The notes beneath the pieces were generated by a model, which saw only the letters and a program-made list of their open reading frames with translations, made no database searches and was not told the origin of the DNA. This document shows positions 7,500-16,651 of a stretch of DNA of 64,000 nt, piece after piece. The DNA lies in NCBI GenBank assembly GCA_025463055.1, contig JAOAPV010000038.1, positions 110,845 to 174,844 on the forward strand. The letters run 5' to 3'. A program made the translations under genes and the position numbers. Numbering within the stretch: position 1 is the first letter of the stretch; each line of letters begins with the position of its first letter. The DNA is from Candidatus Acidiferrum typicum. Its GTDB lineage: Bacteria; Acidobacteriota; Terriglobia; Acidiferrales; UBA7541.

Positions 7500-8932
7500 G
7501 GCGTGGCTCCTCGCTTGATCCTTAGTTTATTGATGCGGTCTTGCAAATCCGAAATGGCGGTGCGCACGGATTCGGGCGCCGTTCCGCCGGGAACTTTCTT
7601 GCTGCCAAGAGCAGCGTCCAGGCTCAAGCTGGTGACGAAATCGGCTTCGAATGCGGGGAAGATTTTCTTGAGTGCTTCCAGGGGGAGCGAGGTCCACGGA
7701 ACATTTTGTTTTTCGGCCTCGCGCAGGACTTTGCCGACGATGTCATGCGCTTGCCGGAACGGAATTCCTTTGTGCACAAGATAATCCGCGGCTTCGGTGG
7801 CGAGCAGAGCGGGATTGGAGGCTGCGGCGCGCAGACGTTCGGCGTTGAATTTTGTGGTGCTAAGCGCGCCAGTGGCAACCGCGAGCATATGCGCGATCTG
7901 GTCGTGCGCGGCGAATAAGGCTTCTTTGTCTTCCTGCAGGTCGCGCTGGTAACTGGTGGGCAAACCCTTCAGCGTGGTGAGCAGGCCGAGCAGCGCTCCG
8001 GTAATACGGCCGGTTTTTCCTCGGATCAGTTCCCAGGCATCAGGATTTTTTTTCTGCGGCATCAAGCTGCTGCCGGTGGAATATTCGTCGGGCAGAACCA
8101 CGTACGCAAATTCCTGGGACGCGAAAATGACAAAATCTTCAGAGAGGCGCGAGAGATGCGTGGCGATTCCGGCGAGCGCGAAAAGGTAATCGAGTGCGAA
8201 ATCGCGATCGCTCACGGCATCGACGCTATTTGCGGTGATGCGCGAAAAACCGAGCTCGCTTGCTATGGCATTGCGGTCGATTCCGAAGCTGTTGCCGGCG
8301 AGTGCACCGGAACCCAAGGGACACGCGTCGGCGCTGGCCACTGCAGATTCCAAGCGCGTGAGATCGCGAGAGAAAGCTTCCGAATGCGCTAGTAAAAAAT
8401 GCGAAAGTAGAATCGGCTGCGCGTGTTGCATGTGGGTCATCCCCGCCATGGGGACGCTCAGATTAGTTTTGGCCTGGAGGAGGAAGGAATTCAACAGAGC
8501 GGAGAGGGCTTGCTGAATTTGAGCTGCTGCGTCGATCACAAAGAGGCGAAAGTCGGTAGCCACGAGTTCATTGCGGCTGCGGCCGGTGTGCAGCTTCCAG
8601 CCAAGTGCTCCAAGTTCTTTGACAAGTGCTTTCTCTACGAAATGGTGTACGTCTTCGGCGTCCGCACCGAGCCCTTCAAACCACGCGGCATCTGTCGTCG
8701 AGAACTTCTCGATTTTGTCGAGTGCGGCGAGCGTTTGCTGTACTTCGACGGCGGTCAAAAGGCCGACACCTTGCAACGCCTTGGCCCAGGCACGGTCGAC
8801 GGTAAGCTCATAGGGCAGCAGACGGCGATCAAACGCAAACGAGCGCTGGAACGCGTCGAACTGTTGGTCCGGTTCGCGGTCGAAGCGGCCGCCCCAGAGG
8901 CGGTCGTCTTTGCGTTGGGCTTGTGAAGTCAT
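7496..8932 (-). CDS. argH: Argininosuccinate lyase
   Basis: Splits argininosuccinate into arginine and fumarate, the last step of arginine synthesis. The fumarase/aspartase signature GSSLMPQKKNPD is present, with the earlier HTGRSRNEL and THMQHAQPI regions. From ATG 8932 the protein has 478 residues, close to the family length. A GTG at 8962 would add ten basic residues; neither start has a clear ribosome site. It lies downstream of argG across a 138-base gap that contains two hairpins, and is followed by a small ATGA-coupled frame and argJ. Confidence 0.96.
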   Translation of the reverse strand: MTSQAQRKDDRLWGGRFDREPDQQFDAFQRSFAFDRRLLPYELTVDRAWAKALQGVGLLTAVEVQQTLAALDKIEKFSTTDAAWFEGLGADAEDVHHFVEKALVKELGALGWKLHTGRSRNELVATDFRLFVIDAAAQIQQALSALLNSFLLQAKTNLSVPMAGMTHMQHAQPILLSHFLLAHSEAFSRDLTRLESAVASADACPLGSGALAGNSFGIDRNAIASELGFSRITANSVDAVSDRDFALDYLFALAGIATHLSRLSEDFVIFASQEFAYVVLPDEYSTGSSLMPQKKNPDAWELIRGKTGRITGALLGLLTTLKGLPTSYQRDLQEDKEALFAAHDQIAHMLAVATGALSTTKFNAERLRAAASNPALLATEAADYLVHKGIPFRQAHDIVGKVLREAEKQNVPWTSLPLEALKKIFPAFEADFVTSLSLDAALGSKKVPGGTAPESVRTAISDLQDRINKLRIKRGATP

Positions 8933-8987
8933 CGATTTCACAATTTTACGTTTAGGTTGCACTTTCGAGTTTCAGGTTACTGATGTT

Positions 8988-9059
8988 GGCCGGCTAAAAC
9001 CCGGCCTTCGCCGTCTTTGTTTCTGCACGCCCGCTCGCAGCGTCCTAGGCTCTTAGGAC
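8988..9059 (-). repeat. Two hairpins between argG and argH
   Basis: GGCCGG (8988-8993) pairs with CCGGCC (9001-9006) across a seven-base loop. GTCCTA (9042-9047) pairs with TAGGAC (9054-9059) across a six-base loop, starting 11 bases after the argG stop on the minus strand. Neither has a T-tract. They may protect or trim the polycistronic mRNA, or be short intergenic repeats. Confidence 0.4.
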
Positions 9060-9070
9060 CCACACTGCGA

Positions 9071-10300
9071 TCAGTCGTTGCCGCTTTCGGCTTTCGCTTT
9101 TGGACGCACCGTAACCGGAAGCGCGAAAAGATTGATGAAGCCTTCGGCGTCTTTAGGATTGTAGCGGCCCATAGTGAAACTGGCGAGGTCGGTGCGATAG
9201 AGGGAGAAGGGAGAAACGCGCTTGGTGACGGTGAGCGTGCCCTTCCACAATTTTAGGCCGACCGCGCCGCTGACGCGCTGCTGGGCGACGCTGAAAAATC
9301 CGTCCAGCGCGGCACGCAGCGGCGAAAACCACAATCCGTAGTACACGAGTTCGGCGTAGCGCAGCGAGAGAGCTTGTTGAAAATGCGCGGTCTCGCGATC
9401 CACGGTGAGCGCTTCGAGCTCGCGGTGCGCGGTGACAAGCAATGTGCCGCCGGGAGTTTCGTACGCACCGCGCGACTTCATGCCGACGAGGCGATTTTCG
9501 ACGATGTCGGTGCGGCCAATGCCGTGCTTCGCGGCGACTTCATTCAGGGTATTCAGCAACTCGATTGGATTGGCTTTGGCGCCGTTCACGGAAACAGGAA
9601 GACCCGCTTCGAAGCCGATTTCGACTTCGGCAGCCTTGTCCGGCGCTTTTTCAGGGGAAACGATCCACTGCCACATAGCTTCATTCGGTGAATTGGCGGG
9701 ATCTTCGAGTTCGCCGCCTTCGTGGCTCAAGTGCCAAATGTTGCGATCGCGGCTGTAAATGTTCTTTTTGCTTTGCTCCACAGGAATATTGTGTTTTTGG
9801 GCGTACACAATGGCATCTTCGCGGGAATCAATGTCCCACTCGCGCCAGGGAGCGATGATCTGCAAATGGGGCGCAATAGCTTTGTAGGCTAGCTCGAACC
9901 GTACTTGATCGTTGCCCTTGCCGGTGCAGCCGTGGGAAAGACCGTCGGCGCCGAGGTTCAGCGCGATTTCCGCCTGACGCTTGCCCAGGATTGGTCGAGC
10001 CATGGAAGTCCCGAGCAGGTAGGTGTGCTCATAGACAGCGCCAGCGCGTAGCGTAGGCCAAATGTAGTCGCGGACAAATTCTTCACGCAGATCTTCGACG
10101 TAGACGCTGGAGGCACCCGTCGCAAGGGCTTTTTTGCGCGCGGCCTCGAGGTCCTCCTGCTGGCCGACATCGCCAATCATAGCGATGACTTCGCACTGAT
10201 AATTCTCCTTCAGCCACGGGATGATGATGGAGGTGTCGAGCCCGCCGGAATACGCGAGGACTACTTTTTTAGGCTTTGGCTTGTTCAATGCTGTATTCAC
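9071..10300 (-). CDS. argG: Argininosuccinate synthase
   Basis: Joins citrulline and aspartate with ATP. The N-terminal PP-loop [12 protein letters not shown] binds ATP, and [13 protein letters not shown] and the [21 protein letters not shown] ([10 protein letters not shown]) mark the citrulline/aspartate sites. Length is 409 residues, normal for type I enzymes. The start is GTG 10300 with AAGGGG four bases upstream. It is separated from argF by a 117-base gap with two strong hairpins, so its expression may differ from that of argRCBDF. It is carried on the minus strand with the other arg genes. Confidence 0.97.
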   Translation of the reverse strand: MNTALNKPKPKKVVLAYSGGLDTSIIIPWLKENYQCEVIAMIGDVGQQEDLEAARKKALATGASSVYVEDLREEFVRDYIWPTLRAGAVYEHTYLLGTSMARPILGKRQAEIALNLGADGLSHGCTGKGNDQVRFELAYKAIAPHLQIIAPWREWDIDSREDAIVYAQKHNIPVEQSKKNIYSRDRNIWHLSHEGGELEDPANSPNEAMWQWIVSPEKAPDKAAEVEIGFEAGLPVSVNGAKANPIELLNTLNEVAAKHGIGRTDIVENRLVGMKSRGAYETPGGTLLVTAHRELEALTVDRETAHFQQALSLRYAELVYYGLWFSPLRAALDGFFSVAQQRVSGAVGLKLWKGTLTVTKRVSPFSLYRTDLASFTMGRYNPKDAEGFINLFALPVTVRPKAKAESGND

Positions 10301-10333
10301 AATTCCCCTTTACGTTCAGATGGTTGCCAAGCT

Positions 10334-10387
10334 GGGGCGCAGCAATGCTGCGCCCCTACAAAATTCCCCGCCAGCAGGATGCTGGCG
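10334..10387 (-). repeat. Tandem perfect hairpins between argF and argG
   Basis: GGGGCGCAGC (10334-10343) pairs with GCTGCGCCCC (10347-10356) over a three-base loop. CGCCAGCA (10369-10376) pairs with TGCTGGCG (10380-10387) over another three-base loop. Both fall in the argF-argG gap. The double GC-rich stem resembles REP-type intergenic elements or an mRNA-stability/attenuation structure. No T-run follows on the minus strand, so simple termination is unlikely. Confidence 0.55.
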
Positions 10388-10417
10388 TTACGTGCTGTTG
10401 GTGCATGCATCGCCAAC

Positions 10418-11368
10418 TTAAAACAGGGTGTGCAGGATGGCTTTCTGCACGTACATACGATTTTCGGATTGGTCGAGGACGACCGAGCGTGGGCCGTCAA
10501 GGATTTCCGGCGTGACTTCCAGGCCGCGGTGGGCCGGAAGACAGTGCATGAAGACGGCGTCGGGCGCGGCGAGCGACATCAGTTCGGCATTGACCTGATA
10601 CGGCTGGAACACCGCGTTGCGCACTTCGCCTTCTTCCTCGAAGCCCATGCTGGTCCAGGAATCGGTGTACACGCCTTGCGCCCCGGCGACCGCTTCGCGC
10701 GGGTCGATCATTAGTTCGATTTTGGATTTGGTTTCGCGAGCGATGCGCTTGCTGTCGGCCAAAACTTCCGCCGCGGGAGCGTAATCCGGCGGAGTGGCGA
10801 TGCGGAGATGCACGCCAAGGCGGGCGGCGAGATAGATCAGGGAATTGCAGACGTTGTTGCCATCGCCGACGTAGGTGAGTTTGAAGCCGCGTAGCGCGCC
10901 GAATTTTTCTTCGAGCGTGAAGAAATCGGCTAGGGCCTGGCAGGGATGAAATTTGTCGGAGAGTGCGTTTATGACCGGAATATCGGCGTTGGCGGCCATC
11001 TCTTCCAGAACGCGCTGATGATAGACGCGGGCGACGATGCCTTGAACCCAGCGGTCGAGATTGCGAGCGACATCGGCGATGGATTCGCGCGCGCCGAGAG
11101 AGGCGGAGGCTTGCGTGTGATCGAGAAAAACCACGGAGCCGCCCATACTTTGGATGCCGACGTCAAAGGTCACACGAGTGCGGAGCGACGGCTTTTCGAA
11201 AATGAGGGCGATGAATTTGCCTTGCAACGTGGAAGCGTAGCGCACGGGACGCGCTTTGATGTCGGCAGAGAGGTGGAGGAGTTCGCGGGTGTGCGTGGGA
11301 CTCCATTCGGCTCCCGTGAGCAGATCGTTTGACAAAGAAATGGGTGCTACAAGAGTTGTAGTGGTCAT
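10418..11368 (-). CDS. argF: Ornithine carbamoyltransferase
   Basis: Transfers the carbamoyl group from carbamoyl phosphate to ornithine, giving citrulline. The carbamoyl-phosphate loop reads KPSLRTRVTF, a SLRT form of the STRT motif. The ornithine loop HCLPAHRG and the DSWTSMG stretch are present, the latter identifying OTCase rather than aspartate transcarbamoylase. At 316 residues it is of normal length. The ATG is preceded by GAGGT, and the gene begins only four bases after argD ends, so the two are clearly co-transcribed. Confidence 0.96.
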   Translation of the reverse strand: MTTTTLVAPISLSNDLLTGAEWSPTHTRELLHLSADIKARPVRYASTLQGKFIALIFEKPSLRTRVTFDVGIQSMGGSVVFLDHTQASASLGARESIADVARNLDRWVQGIVARVYHQRVLEEMAANADIPVINALSDKFHPCQALADFFTLEEKFGALRGFKLTYVGDGNNVCNSLIYLAARLGVHLRIATPPDYAPAAEVLADSKRIARETKSKIELMIDPREAVAGAQGVYTDSWTSMGFEEEGEVRNAVFQPYQVNAELMSLAAPDAVFMHCLPAHRGLEVTPEILDGPRSVVLDQSENRMYVQKAILHTLF

Positions 11369-11372
11369 CTTT

Positions 11373-12725
11373 TTACCTCGCTGCGGATTGCGCGAAGCGC
11401 GGCGGATTGACGGCGGTTTGCGCGGGAGCAGCAGAAATGGATCTGGGAGTTTTTGCGAGAACGAGCTCGAGGAGACGAAGGAATTCGCGAACCTGCGCGC
11501 TGGTGATGATGAAGGGGGGCAAGAGGCGCAGGGTGAAGTCGTGAGTGCAATTGATCACCAATCCCTGGCGGAGAGCCTCGGCGGCGAAAGGATTGCCATC
11601 GACGGAAAGCTCGATGCCGAGGATCAGGCCTTCGCCGCGGATTTCGCGGATGAAATCGAACTTGGCGGCGAGCTTGGCCAGGCCTTCGCGGAGCTCGGCG
11701 CTGCGGTCGCGGACGTTTTCGAGCAGCTTTTTATCTTCGATGATGCTCAAGAACTCGAGAGCGGTGGCGCAAACCAGCGGACCACCACCAAAGGTGGTGC
11801 CGTGCAGGCCGGGGCCGATGCGGGCGGCAATCGCTTCGTTGGTGAGGATCGCGCCTAGAGGCAGGCCGGCAGCGAGCGGCTTGGCAATGAGGACGATGTC
11901 GGGCTTGGAGGGAAACTTTTGGTATGCGAAGTAGCGGCCGGTGCGGCCGAGGCCACACTGAATCTCGTCGGCAATTAGCAGAGCACTGTGCTCGGTGGCG
12001 AGAGAGCGGGCGCGATTCCAAAAGGCTTCGCTGACAGGATGCACGCCGCCTTCGCCCTGAATGGTTTCGAAGATGACGGCGCAAACAGTGTTGTCGAACT
12101 TGGATTCGAGATCTTCGACATCGCTGAATTTTACAAATTCGACGCCGGGGAGGAGCGGCGTAAACGGCATACGATATTTTTCGGGGAAAGTTACGCTGAC
12201 GCCTCCAAAGGTGCGGCCATGAAAGGAGTTCTGCATGGCGAGGATACGGTGCTTGGGCGCGGGCTTGTCTGGCGCGTCAGAGGGGGTGCGGGCGCAGAGG
12301 CGGGCGAGTTTCAGAGCGCCGTCGGCAGCTTCGGCGCCACTGTTGGAGAAGAAGGCGCGGTTCATGCCGGAGATTTCGGTGAGCTTGCGGGCGAGCGGGC
12401 CTTGGTAAGCGTTGTGATAGAGGTTGCAGAAGTGGATGGCGCGAGCGGCTTCACGGCGAATGGTTTTTACTATTCGCGGGTGGGCGTGGCCGAGAGCGTT
12501 GACGGCAATACCGCCGAGAAAGTCGAGATACTTTTTTCCGGTAGAGTCATAAACGTACGCGCCATTACCATGGGTGAAAACAATGGGCTGGCGCTTGTAG
12601 GTGGGCAGGAGAAATTGTTCGGCATCGCTGAGGCGCGTGTCGAGCTTTGGCTTACGGCTGGGCGCGCGCTTGGTCTTTTGCATTGTGGAGCGGGTCGATT
12701 TGTTTTTATTCATGGCTCGCATCAT
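11373..12725 (-). CDS. argD: Acetylornithine aminotransferase
   Basis: PLP-dependent class-III transaminase converting N-acetylglutamate semialdehyde to N-acetylornithine. Visible signatures are YVYDSTGKKYLDFLGG, the GAEAADGALKLAR helix, FHGRTFG, IADEIQCGLGRTG and the LIAKPLAAGLPLGA segment with the PLP lysine. ATG 12725 overlaps the argB stop as ATGA and gives 450 residues; ATGs at 12722 and 12713 are near alternatives. A longer in-frame reading to 12974 lies inside argB and is Arg/Pro-rich, so I rejected it. A basic leader of about 40 residues precedes the conserved part, and an Ala/Pro-rich tail follows it. Confidence 0.94.
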   Translation of the reverse strand: MMRAMNKNKSTRSTMQKTKRAPSRKPKLDTRLSDAEQFLLPTYKRQPIVFTHGNGAYVYDSTGKKYLDFLGGIAVNALGHAHPRIVKTIRREAARAIHFCNLYHNAYQGPLARKLTEISGMNRAFFSNSGAEAADGALKLARLCARTPSDAPDKPAPKHRILAMQNSFHGRTFGGVSVTFPEKYRMPFTPLLPGVEFVKFSDVEDLESKFDNTVCAVIFETIQGEGGVHPVSEAFWNRARSLATEHSALLIADEIQCGLGRTGRYFAYQKFPSKPDIVLIAKPLAAGLPLGAILTNEAIAARIGPGLHGTTFGGGPLVCATALEFLSIIEDKKLLENVRDRSAELREGLAKLAAKFDFIREIRGEGLILGIELSVDGNPFAAEALRQGLVINCTHDFTLRLLPPFIITSAQVREFLRLLELVLAKTPRSISAAPAQTAVNPPRFAQSAAR

Positions 12726-13570
12726 GCCGCCGAGAGCGCCGCTTGCGCCGCCGGAAGAGACTCCCGAAGAACGCGAGTGCCGGGGATGGCGTTCGCGGGA
12801 TCGTGAGACAGGTCCGGGGGTTGCGAGACGCGCAGGAGAGAATCGGAGGCGCCGGCACCGACAATGTGCACTTCGCGGACGCCGCCTTCTAGGGCGCGCT
12901 TGGCCGCTTCCAACTTCAGCACCATTCCGCCGGATACTACGCGGGACTGGACGAGCCGCTCGATTTCCTCCCAACTTACGGCAGAGAGAACTTTGTCGCC
13001 GTCGAGAACGCCGGCTACGTCGGTGAGATAAATCAGACGTTCGGCACCGAGGTATTCGGCGCAGGCCGCGGCCATGTGGTCGGCATTGATGTTGTACAGC
13101 TCATTGTCCGGGCCGAGGCCGAGACAGGGAGCGACAGGAACGAGGCCTTCGCGCCAGAGGGACTCTATAAAGGAGGTGTTCAGGCCGACGAGATAGCCTA
13201 CGAAACCGAGGCTGCCTTCGACTTCATTGTGAATCATGGGCTCTGAGCGGAAACAGGCGGCATCAGCGGCGGAAATGCCGATGGCCGGGGCGCCTTCGGC
13301 GGAGATGGCAGAGGCGAGACGCTTGTTCAGGAGGCCGGCAAAAACCATCACGGCAACATCGCGGGTTTCGCGATTGGTGACGCGCAGACCGGCGACGAAA
13401 TTGCTTTCGATGCCCATGCGCTTGAGAGTGGCGGTGAACACGCGGCCGCCGCCGTGGACGACGAGCATTTGATGGCCTTGCTTCGCGAGTGCGGTGATTT
13501 GGCGCGCAACCGAGCGCACGGTGGCGTCGTCTTCGAGTAAGGCTCCAGCTAACTTGATTACTATTTTCAT
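12722..13570 (-). CDS. argB: Acetylglutamate kinase
   Basis: Phosphorylates N-acetylglutamate with ATP. The amino-acid-kinase fold begins IVIKLAGALL with VVHGGG near residue 37; the N-acetylglutamate contact NINADHMAAACAEYL and the VSGGMVLKLEAA ATP-site stretch follow. At 282 residues it is a normal length, and it lacks the N-terminal helix extension of arginine-inhibited hexameric enzymes, so strong arginine feedback is not expected (inference). It overlaps argC upstream and argD downstream by four bases each, as ATGA. Confidence 0.95.
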   Translation of the reverse strand: MKIVIKLAGALLEDDATVRSVARQITALAKQGHQMLVVHGGGRVFTATLKRMGIESNFVAGLRVTNRETRDVAVMVFAGLLNKRLASAISAEGAPAIGISAADAACFRSEPMIHNEVEGSLGFVGYLVGLNTSFIESLWREGLVPVAPCLGLGPDNELYNINADHMAAACAEYLGAERLIYLTDVAGVLDGDKVLSAVSWEEIERLVQSRVVSGGMVLKLEAAKRALEGGVREVHIVGAGASDSLLRVSQPPDLSHDPANAIPGTRVLRESLPAAQAALSAA

Positions 13571-14598
13571 TGCAGTCCGGTTCGCTCCTCAATACCTAAC
13601 ATGAGATTGAAATTTTGAACGGCCTGGCCGGCCGCGCCCTTGCCCAGGTTATCGAGGCAAGAGACAACGATCAGGCGTTTACCGGAACTATCCAGGCAAA
13701 AGCCGATATCACAGAAATTGGTGTGCGCGACGTGCTGCAACTCGGGAAGCGAGCCCGCAGGCCAGATGCGGACCATGGAACGGCCCGCATAGAACTTTCG
13801 GAAAATGGCTTCGATTTCGTTGCCAGAATGCACAGCGCTGAGGGTGACGTAAATGGTTGAAAGGATTCCGCGAGCGAGCGGCAGAAGATGTGTTGAAAAA
13901 ATAACGCGATCTTCAGGCAAGCCGGTGTGTTCGAGGATCTCCGGCGTGTGGCGATGAGAGAACAGATTGTAAACTTTGAAGTTTTCATCGACTTCGACGA
14001 AGTGGAGGTCGCGACGAGGATCTTTTCCGGCACCGCTGGCGCCGGACTTGCAGTCACAGACGACACTGCTGCCGCCGGCGATCAAGCCGGCTTCCGCGAG
14101 GGGACGTAGCGCGAGTATGACGCTCGTGGCGTAGCAGCCCGGATTGGCAATGAGGCGTGAGGAAGCAATCTCGCCGGCATACAGCTCGGGAAGACCGTAG
14201 ATAGCTTTGCTGAGCCAATCGGCGTGGGGAGTGGGAAGCTTATACCAAGTGGCGAAAGTGTTAGCGGAACGAAAGCGGAATGCACCGCTGAGATCGACCA
14301 CGCGCATACCGGCTTCTAAGAGAGCGGGCGCGAGTCCGACGGAAACTTCGTGAGGTGTCGCGAGGAAAGCGGTTCCTGCATTACTCGCGATGATCTCCGA
14401 AAGGGAAAGCGAGCGTAGGGGCGCTTCGCCAACGCCCCGGAGCTGGGGGAAAAGCTCGGCGAGGCAATTTTTGTTTTGCGTGTCGCGGACATAGAAGACC
14501 GGAGACTTCACGGCGGGATGGCGCAAGAGAATGCGCGCCAGTTCAAAACCCGTGTAGCCGGTGACACCTACCACGGCGAGTTGTTCAGGGTTTCTCAT
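13567..14598 (-). CDS. argC: N-acetyl-gamma-glutamyl-phosphate reductase
   Basis: NADPH-dependent reduction of acetylglutamyl phosphate to the semialdehyde. GVTGYTGFELARILLRHP forms the Rossmann start. The active-site cysteine lies in ANPGCYATS, and the SGASGAGKD stretch and HRHTPEI follow. It is 343 residues long, as expected. The first ATG overlaps the argR stop and its own TGA overlaps argB, both as ATGA, so translation is coupled through the head of the operon. Confidence 0.96.
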   Translation of the reverse strand: MRNPEQLAVVGVTGYTGFELARILLRHPAVKSPVFYVRDTQNKNCLAELFPQLRGVGEAPLRSLSLSEIIASNAGTAFLATPHEVSVGLAPALLEAGMRVVDLSGAFRFRSANTFATWYKLPTPHADWLSKAIYGLPELYAGEIASSRLIANPGCYATSVILALRPLAEAGLIAGGSSVVCDCKSGASGAGKDPRRDLHFVEVDENFKVYNLFSHRHTPEILEHTGLPEDRVIFSTHLLPLARGILSTIYVTLSAVHSGNEIEAIFRKFYAGRSMVRIWPAGSLPELQHVAHTNFCDIGFCLDSSGKRLIVVSCLDNLGKGAAGQAVQNFNLMLGIEERTGLQ

Positions 14599-15044
14599 TT
14601 CACGAGTGATTCGATTTTTTTTTGCAGGGATTCGCGGGATTTCTTATTGGGGGTGATGATCAGAACAGTATCGTCGCCCGCGATGGTTCCAGCGGTTTCT
14701 GGAAATTTGGCGCCATCCACGGCGGCAGCGAGAGGCTGCGCGCCGCTAGGAGGTGTCTTCAACACCAAGAGATTCTCGGCTGGGCGAATGTCCACAAGGA
14801 ACTCGCCGAGAGCGCGGGCTAGCGAAGGCAGGCCGTTGGATTCTTCCGGCAAGGCAGCGGCCGGGCGATAGCCATCGTGCGTTTTGACTAGGCGAAGCTC
14901 CTGGAGATCACGTGAGAGCGTAGCTTGAGTGACGCGCATTTTTTGGGCGGCGAGGCGGCGGCGCAGCTCTTCCTGATTGGTGATGGAGGCGTCAGAGACA
15001 AGGCGCAATATCTGGCCATGGCGAAATGTCTTGCCCGAATTCAT
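14595..15044 (-). CDS. argR: Arginine repressor
   Basis: Arginine-responsive hexameric repressor of the ArgR/AhrC family. The N-terminal winged helix spans about residues 8-70, with TNQEELRRRLA and the recognition stretch VTQATLSRDLQEL. The C-terminal hexamerisation and arginine-binding domain contains GTIAGDDTVLII. ATG 15044 gives 149 residues, the family norm; upstream reading to 15146 passes through the promoter and was rejected. It heads the operon it should control, and an ARG-box-like palindrome lies 27 bases upstream of the start, so autoregulation is likely. Confidence 0.95.
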   Translation of the reverse strand: MNSGKTFRHGQILRLVSDASITNQEELRRRLAAQKMRVTQATLSRDLQELRLVKTHDGYRPAAALPEESNGLPSLARALGEFLVDIRPAENLLVLKTPPSGAQPLAAAVDGAKFPETAGTIAGDDTVLIITPNKKSRESLQKKIESLVK

Positions 15045-15070
15045 CGCGCGGTGAAAATATGCACTCACCT

Positions 15071-15104
15071 GTATATTTATACGAGCAGCGTGCGAGGATG
15101 TCAA
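15071..15104 (-). promoter_or_regulatory. arg operon promoter overlapping an ARG-box-like operator
   Basis: On the minus strand a perfect -35 TTGACA (15104-15099) is followed by a 17-base spacer and a -10 TATAAA (15081-15076). The -10 box lies inside the perfect palindrome GTATATTTATAC (15071-15082), which resembles AT-rich ARG boxes. Bound ArgR would occlude RNA polymerase. The argR start codon lies 27 bases further on. Confidence 0.8.
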
Positions 15105-15250
15105 CTCGATTCGTGATTTCCATCGAGGGACTGTCCGAACGGGCATGGATGGAACGATGGGACAGCTAATGCAGGATTCGCACCATTGGCGATGTGCGTT
15201 GTGGATTCTCGCGGCTAGTAATGTTACTTATCAAATCAGCCCTCGCGCTC

Positions 15251-15598
15251 ATGGGAACACGCTGCCAAACTGCAGGATGCAAGAACGACTCGCCACCGGC
15301 TCTGGCTGAGCAGCAATTGTGCGTGCTGCACTTCACTTTGTCGCTGGAGAGCGGGTGCGCGGAAATGCGCCGGGAGACGGCGTTGGGCAACACTGGGCAC
15401 GAAAGACAGCGCGAAATCATGCGATTCATCACGGAAAATGGGGAGAAGCTAGCCCGCGTGGCGACTAGCGGACTGCACCTCACCGATGATTTGAAGGCAC
15501 GGATTTTGAGTACATTTCTCACATTGATGAATCTTCGGGAAAATTTGGATCGGGCTTCCATGCGGTCTTCTTATGGGCGCCACCCTGTTTCGCGGTGA
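15251..15598 (+). CDS. Small protein with N-terminal Cys/His cluster
   Basis: A 115-residue protein starting at ATG 15251. The first 30 residues contain CQTAGC and, after a variable loop, LCVLHF, giving a C-x4-C-xn-C-x2-H pattern suited to one zinc ion. The remainder is helical, with ERQREIMRFITENGEKLARV and DDLKARILSTFLTLMNLREN. It has no signal peptide. It diverges from argR and converges on the ThiF-like gene. I do not recognise its family. The minus-strand frame over the same bases looks like a shadow. Confidence 0.6.
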   Translation: MGTRCQTAGCKNDSPPALAEQQLCVLHFTLSLESGCAEMRRETALGNTGHERQREIMRFITENGEKLARVATSGLHLTDDLKARILSTFLTLMNLRENLDRASMRSSYGRHPVSR

Positions 15599-15628
15599 AA
15601 CAGGCAAGGCCTCTGCACTCCAGAAAAA

Positions 15629-16651
15629 TTAGCCTCCTATGTAGCGGGCGTAGAGCGAGCGGGCTACGGCGGGATCTTTCGTGCCCTTTAGGATGGCGCG
15701 ACCATCGGAGAAGACGGTCATTTCGTAGGGCGGAATGCGGAAGCGTAGCAGGAACTCATTTTGCCTGACGTCGGAGACTGTGGGAGAGAGGCGGTTTTTC
15801 AGAACGGCCAGATCAAGTGAGCGGTTTCGCTCGTGAATCTGGACGGAATCGCGGCCGCACATAGTGATGTGAGGCTGGGCTTCACCGTCTAGATAGATGA
15901 ATTCGCGGTGGACGCAAGCGCGGCAGTCCGGGTTTCGCGCGATGTGGACGGACTGAAAATGACCGCTCCAGACATCGCATGAGATGAGGCGGCCATGCAG
16001 AGCGTCCTCGCGACCGGCTAAAACTTTCATGGCTTCGGCGGCTTCGAGCGAAGCGATTAGATTAACGACTGGGCCGAGGACGCCTACGGTATCGCACGTT
16101 TCCTCCAGACCCAGCTGTTGCGTTTCCAGTAGGCAGGCGAGGCAAGGCGTCGCTCCGGGGCGGATGGTCATAGTAAGACCATAGCTTCCCACTGCGGCGG
16201 CGTAAATCCACGGCTTTGCGTTTTGCACGGCGAAATCGTTGATCAGAAAGCGCGTCTCGAAGTTGTCCGTTCCATCAAGAATGAGATCGAAGCCGGCGAG
16301 CCGGTCGGCGGCGTTTTGGGGGCTAAGGTCAGCGACAACTCCTTCCACGGACACGCTGGAATTGATAGTGCGGAGCTTGCGTTCGGCCGCTATAGCTTTG
16401 GGAAGGGCGGCGAGAGCGTCGGCTTCGTCGAAGAGAGTTTGGCGCTGAAGATTGGAGGGCTCGACAAAGTCGCGGTCGATGATGCGCAAACTTCCAACGC
16501 CCGCGCGTGTTAATAAGTTGGCCGCGGCAGCACCGATAGCGCCGCAACCAACGATAACGACGTTCGAGGCAAGCAGGCGTCGTTGGCCTTCCTCCCCAAT
16601 GGGAGCGAAGAGGATCTGGCGCGAATATTTTTCGTGCAGTGAATCGTTCAC
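15629..16651 (-). CDS. ThiF/MoeB/HesA-family E1-like adenylyltransferase
   Basis: E1-like enzyme that adenylates the C-terminus of a ubiquitin-like sulfur carrier (ThiS, MoaD or similar). The canonical start EKYSRQILFAPIG is followed by VVIVGCGAIGAAAANLL (ATP-binding GxGxxG), RIIDRDFVEPSNLQRQ and DGTDNFETR. Two Cys pairs, PCLACL and DCRACV, should bind structural zinc. An extra C-terminal domain of about 80 residues follows. GTG 16651 puts the conserved region near the N-terminus; in-frame reading to 16735 adds 28 unconserved residues. No thiS or moaD gene is adjacent, so the sulfur-transfer pathway cannot be assigned. Confidence 0.85.
   Translation of the reverse strand: MNDSLHEKYSRQILFAPIGEEGQRRLLASNVVIVGCGAIGAAAANLLTRAGVGSLRIIDRDFVEPSNLQRQTLFDEADALAALPKAIAAERKLRTINSSVSVEGVVADLSPQNAADRLAGFDLILDGTDNFETRFLINDFAVQNAKPWIYAAAVGSYGLTMTIRPGATPCLACLLETQQLGLEETCDTVGVLGPVVNLIASLEAAEAMKVLAGREDALHGRLISCDVWSGHFQSVHIARNPDCRACVHREFIYLDGEAQPHITMCGRDSVQIHERNRSLDLAVLKNRLSPTVSDVRQNEFLLRFRIPPYEMTVFSDGRAILKGTKDPAVARSLYARYIGG

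Noticed and set aside
12726..12974. N-terminal extension of argD reaching into argB
   Set aside because: It is Arg/Pro-rich, lies within the argB coding region, and the ATGA overlap at 12725 gives a normal start.
15045..15146. N-terminal extension of argR
   Set aside because: It runs across the promoter and ARG-box palindrome, so it cannot be translated from the mapped promoter; ATG 15044 gives the standard length.
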